Below, in pieces: positions 61,790 through 64,000 of a stretch of DNA of 64,000 bases. Under the pieces are notes generated by a model that was not told the origin of the DNA, did no database searches, and saw nothing but the letters and a program-made list of their open reading frames with translations. The translations under genes and the position numbers were made by a program. The stretch covers positions 1 to 64,000 of the forward strand of contig NZ_VAWG01000006.1 in the NCBI RefSeq assembly GCF_005869875.1, read 5' to 3'. Position 1 is the stretch's first letter. The number at the start of each line of letters is the position of its first letter. Source of the stretch: Paenibacillus pinistramenti (GTDB lineage: Bacteria; Bacillota; Bacilli; Paenibacillales; Paenibacillaceae).

Positions 61790-62335
61790 TTAATAATGGT
61801 GTTCCGCACCGCTGTATCTCTCAAAATAACGCTCGCGGTATCCGGGATCCGTCTCCAAATCCCCGCTGATCTCTGTGCGCTCATATTGAACGAGCTGATT
61901 GTTCTCATAAGTGCAGTGATGGTCATAAATGCGGCTGTCCCTGATCAGGGTATCCAGCGTCCGCGTGACATTCGAAGCTATGCCGACGTTGCCTGGATGC
62001 AGAATCCAGCCCAGCTGCTTCCAGTCCAGAATGCCTTCATCCGTTCGGAGAGGCGTCGCCAGCCCATTCTGTTCCGGCACCTCCGCTATGTAGGTGTACA
62101 TGCCGCCGTACCCGCCTTCCCCCCTGTTCCAGGTAATCAGCCCTTTGAAGCGGAGCTCATATTCCGGAATGCCAGTCTCTTCAAAAATCTCCCGGACCAT
62201 GGATTCGCGCGGCGTCTCGCCGGCCTCCAGCTTGCCTCCGATCCCATTCCAGCAGCCCATCCAGCTGGAGCGCTCGCGGTTGAGGAGGAGCACCTCGGAG
62301 CCCTTTTTCATAAAGCAGATATTATATTTGATCAC
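61790..62335 (-). CDS. Nudix hydrolase (MutT-like)
   Basis: 181 residues. The Nudix box is complete: GGKLEAGETPRESMVREI then FEETGI (about 33-55), with the conserved Gly, Glu, REx2EE pattern. The rest, including ITWNRGEGGYGGMYTYIAEV, agrees with 8-oxo-dGTP diphosphatase (MutT/NTP pyrophosphohydrolase) relatives, but specificity is not settled. The C-terminal 50 residues form an extension. AGGGGAGGATG precedes the ATG. Confidence 0.87.
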   Translation of the reverse strand: MIKYNICFMKKGSEVLLLNRERSSWMGCWNGIGGKLEAGETPRESMVREIFEETGIPEYELRFKGLITWNRGEGGYGGMYTYIAEVPEQNGLATPLRTDEGILDWKQLGWILHPGNVGIASNVTRTLDTLIRDSRIYDHHCTYENNQLVQYERTEISGDLETDPGYRERYFERYSGAEHHY

Positions 62336-62513
62336 TTGACATCCTCCCCTCTCCTGACATAAAAAAATAAGCCAGACGGATCCATTCCATCTGACTCATT
62401 CTTTGCGGTTTAAATGGCTCCAGATTGAGCCGGCCTTCCGGGTTCGGTATTTGTATTCAGCATAACACCGAAGCATCAGGCGGACGTAAACCGAAATCAT
62501 GATCTTTGTAAAA

Positions 62514-62978
62514 TTAGATCCATTTGAAAAATTTCTTCTCCGTCATCGTCACTTTATTCACTTTGGCCCAGTGCTCCAGATCCCTGAACGCCTCCCCGGC
62601 GTCCTCTACGAACCGGAAGGCCCAGACCGCCGGAACGATCCTGCTGCCCTTGGGCTTGATGCCAATGAGCTTGCGGGACAAGCCGTTGATCATGATCTCC
62701 TCCACCTGCAAAGCCTCCAGCGTGCGGCCGCGGGAAGAAATCGCCGTGCGGGTGATGACCAGCTCATGCGGCTTTCTTACGACCCGGATCAGCGCGACTA
62801 AAGTAAGCACGGCGCAGTAGACCAGGACAGCCAAGCCTGCATAAAGAAGCGGCTGTTCTCCCGTGATATAGGCTCTGCGCACCAGGTCTGCCACCACCAC
62901 GACAGCGATGGCCATCACGACCAAGCCTTCGGTGACGGTAGCGCTTTTGACCCTGTAAGTTTCCCCTGAATTCGCCAT
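62514..62978 (-). CDS. small two-helix membrane protein, PH-like C-domain
   Basis: 154 residues from the ATG five bases after GGGGAG; 24 codons upstream were dropped. Two transmembrane helices (about 18-37 and 45-66), then a soluble beta-rich part (HELVITRTAISSRGRTLEAL, VEEIMINGLSRKLIGIKP) and a helix, suggestive of a bacterial PH-like domain facing the cytoplasm. Function unknown. Monocistronic. Confidence 0.65.
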   Translation of the reverse strand: MANSGETYRVKSATVTEGLVVMAIAVVVVADLVRRAYITGEQPLLYAGLAVLVYCAVLTLVALIRVVRKPHELVITRTAISSRGRTLEALQVEEIMINGLSRKLIGIKPKGSRIVPAVWAFRFVEDAGEAFRDLEHWAKVNKVTMTEKKFFKWI

Positions 62979-63104
62979 AGCTGCTCCCCATCTGATTCGA
63001 AATATTTCACGTCTATTGCCGAATTTATCCAACCGTCTACCATTATACAATTAATCGGTACGGGATACAGCCTTCTTCCGCTTGCGGCGAGAAAATCAAG
63101 GTGA

Positions 63105-63134
63105 CAAAAAAGCCCGCAGCTCCTGGCTGCGGGC
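63105..63134 (-). terminator. terminator of the beta-galactosidase gene
   Basis: GCCCGCAGC tcctg GCTGCGGGC perfect 9-bp stem with seven T on the minus strand, 24 bases after the stop. Confidence 0.85.
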
Positions 63135-63158
63135 CTCCTGAAGTCCATAGAAGCCTGC

Positions 63159-64000
63159 TTATACATTTTTGAAGCTTAATACAAATTCAAACTCCAGGTC
63201 CTGGCCGGCAGGAATCCGGTATTCCGGATGAACCGGCGCGCCCCAGCTGTCGTCCCCGCCTACGCCCATTTGGCGGCCGGCTATCGTGACGACCGTGTAG
63301 TGGACCGGCGGCAGCTCGTAAGCGTGGGCGGCGCTTTCCAGCTCGAAGGCCGTGTAAGGCGATACCGTCGCCTCAAACGGCGCTGCGGCCGGCGCCTGAA
63401 TCTGCAGACCGCGTCCGTCTTCGTCGGTGACGCGCAGCGTTCTTACGCCCGTGCGGGCGCCCGATTCCTGCGGCGCCAGATAAGGCGATGGCAGCTCCGC
63501 AACCGGCTTCCTGAACCAGCCGAGGCGGGCTCCAAAGCTGCGGTCGCTGTAGTTCTCCTCAGGACCCAGCGCCAGCCATTCCGTCTGGCTGTAGTCCGCC
63601 TTCATCTTGAAGGACCAGGCAACGATCGGCACATCCGGCAGCCCCTCCGCGCCCTTATAGGAAGCTTTCACGCGGACGCTTCCGTCCCCATGGACGGTGT
63701 AAGCCGTAGTAAAACGAAGATCCGGGTGAATGCTGAACCCGTATTCAAATGTAACGGTTGCGCTGCTGCTGTCCGGCTGGGACACGTTCACGGACAAGCA
63801 TCTGCGCGCAAGGCTGGCTGCAAACCAGGCTCCAGCGTGGTAGCCGAGCGCCGTGCCTTTGTCATTATCCGTGGTTGCTCTCCAGAACAGCGGAGCCGGC
63901 GGAATTTCGACCATTTCGCGGTCGTTGTAGCGCAGGGAGACCAGCGAGCCCGCCCCTTTGGAGAAGATGGCGGTAAACCCTTCACCCTTCACGCCGATGT
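63159..64000 (-). CDS. GH2 beta-galactosidase, C-terminal part (cut by window edge)
   Basis: About 280 C-terminal residues of a LacZ/EbgA-type beta-galactosidase; the coding frame stays open to position 64000, so the catalytic barrel lies outside. The visible part is the Bgal_small_N (domain 5) beta-sandwich: PLFWRATTDNDKG, LALGPEENYSDR, and MGVGGDDSWGAPVHPEY near the end, all typical of this domain. An internal GTG at 63992 is not the real start. Length of the whole protein cannot be given. Confidence 0.87.
   Translation of the reverse strand, partial: IGVKGEGFTAIFSKGAGSLVSLRYNDREMVEIPPAPLFWRATTDNDKGTALGYHAGAWFAASLARRCLSVNVSQPDSSSATVTFEYGFSIHPDLRFTTAYTVHGDGSVRVKASYKGAEGLPDVPIVAWSFKMKADYSQTEWLALGPEENYSDRSFGARLGWFRKPVAELPSPYLAPQESGARTGVRTLRVTDEDGRGLQIQAPAAAPFEATVSPYTAFELESAAHAYELPPVHYTVVTIAGRQMGVGGDDSWGAPVHPEYRIPAGQDLEFEFVLSFKNV

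Overview
The window looks like a chromosomal segment of a spore-forming Firmicute of the Paenibacillus type. The support is a mixed, roughly half-GC composition, strong Bacillales ribosome-binding sites (AGGAGG-like), a YyaC-type spore protein, a PerR-YgxA-rRNA neighbourhood like that of Bacillus subtilis, the GatCAB amidotransferase and a complete SigB partner-switching locus. No prophage, insertion sequence, CRISPR array or tRNA gene was seen. Most genes lie on the minus strand, co-oriented with the 16S gene whose 5' end is at the left edge.

Layout. 1-3.7 kb: 16S rRNA start with two tandem promoters, ygxA, a membrane-anchored GH18 hydrolase and perR. 3.8-13.3 kb: a DUF4097-type membrane protein, a UbiA/MenA-like prenyltransferase, gatC-gatA-gatB, small hypotheticals, and a dedA / thioredoxin-like / MBL hydrolase operon. 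13.4-22.7 kb: a small hypothetical, a large O-antigen-ligase-like membrane protein full of in-frame microrepeats, then housekeeping and accessory enzymes (methyltransferase, PhzF, DUF6483, alpha/beta hydrolase, YyaC, DUF1128, pirin). 22.9-37 kb is a general-stress region: YtxH, DUF5665 and a small acidic protein; CorA; then rsbV-rsbW-sigB preceded by an REC-kinase-REC hybrid, a CheR-type methyltransferase, a 1224-residue hybrid kinase and an REC-PP2C phosphatase; then YflT-like, DUF948 and DUF1328 proteins. The order recalls the RsbK/RsbM/RsbY control of SigB in the Bacillus cereus group, with one extra hybrid kinase. SigB-type promoters can be read directly upstream of rsbV and of the DUF948 gene, with weaker candidates elsewhere.

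37-50.6 kb: exported proteins (DUF2140-like, a small secreted protein, SH3-NlpC/P60 hydrolase, transglutaminase), an ABC-F ATPase, a NAPE-PLD-like MBL enzyme, a CvfC-like HEAT protein, trxB with a glutaredoxin, a P1B4-type metal ATPase with Fur-like boxes, deoC and def. 51-52 kb: a MazF/PemK-family protein with no antitoxin gene, followed by two related short structured RNA units, each with an inverted repeat in front and a terminator behind. Their shared stem shows compensatory base changes. This is the most puzzling non-coding signal here. 52-64 kb: a TetR/MBL operon with a palindromic operator inside its promoter spacer, DUF3886, two MFS transporters, a MarR regulator, a PAS hybrid kinase, manganese pyrophosphatase, a bacillithiol-transferase-like DinB protein, GNAT, Nudix, a small membrane protein and the 3' part of a LacZ-type beta-galactosidase cut by the right edge.

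A recurring trait is short perfect or near-perfect tandem repeats (9-16 bp units, 3-4 copies) in spacers and, in multiples of 3 bp, inside two genes.
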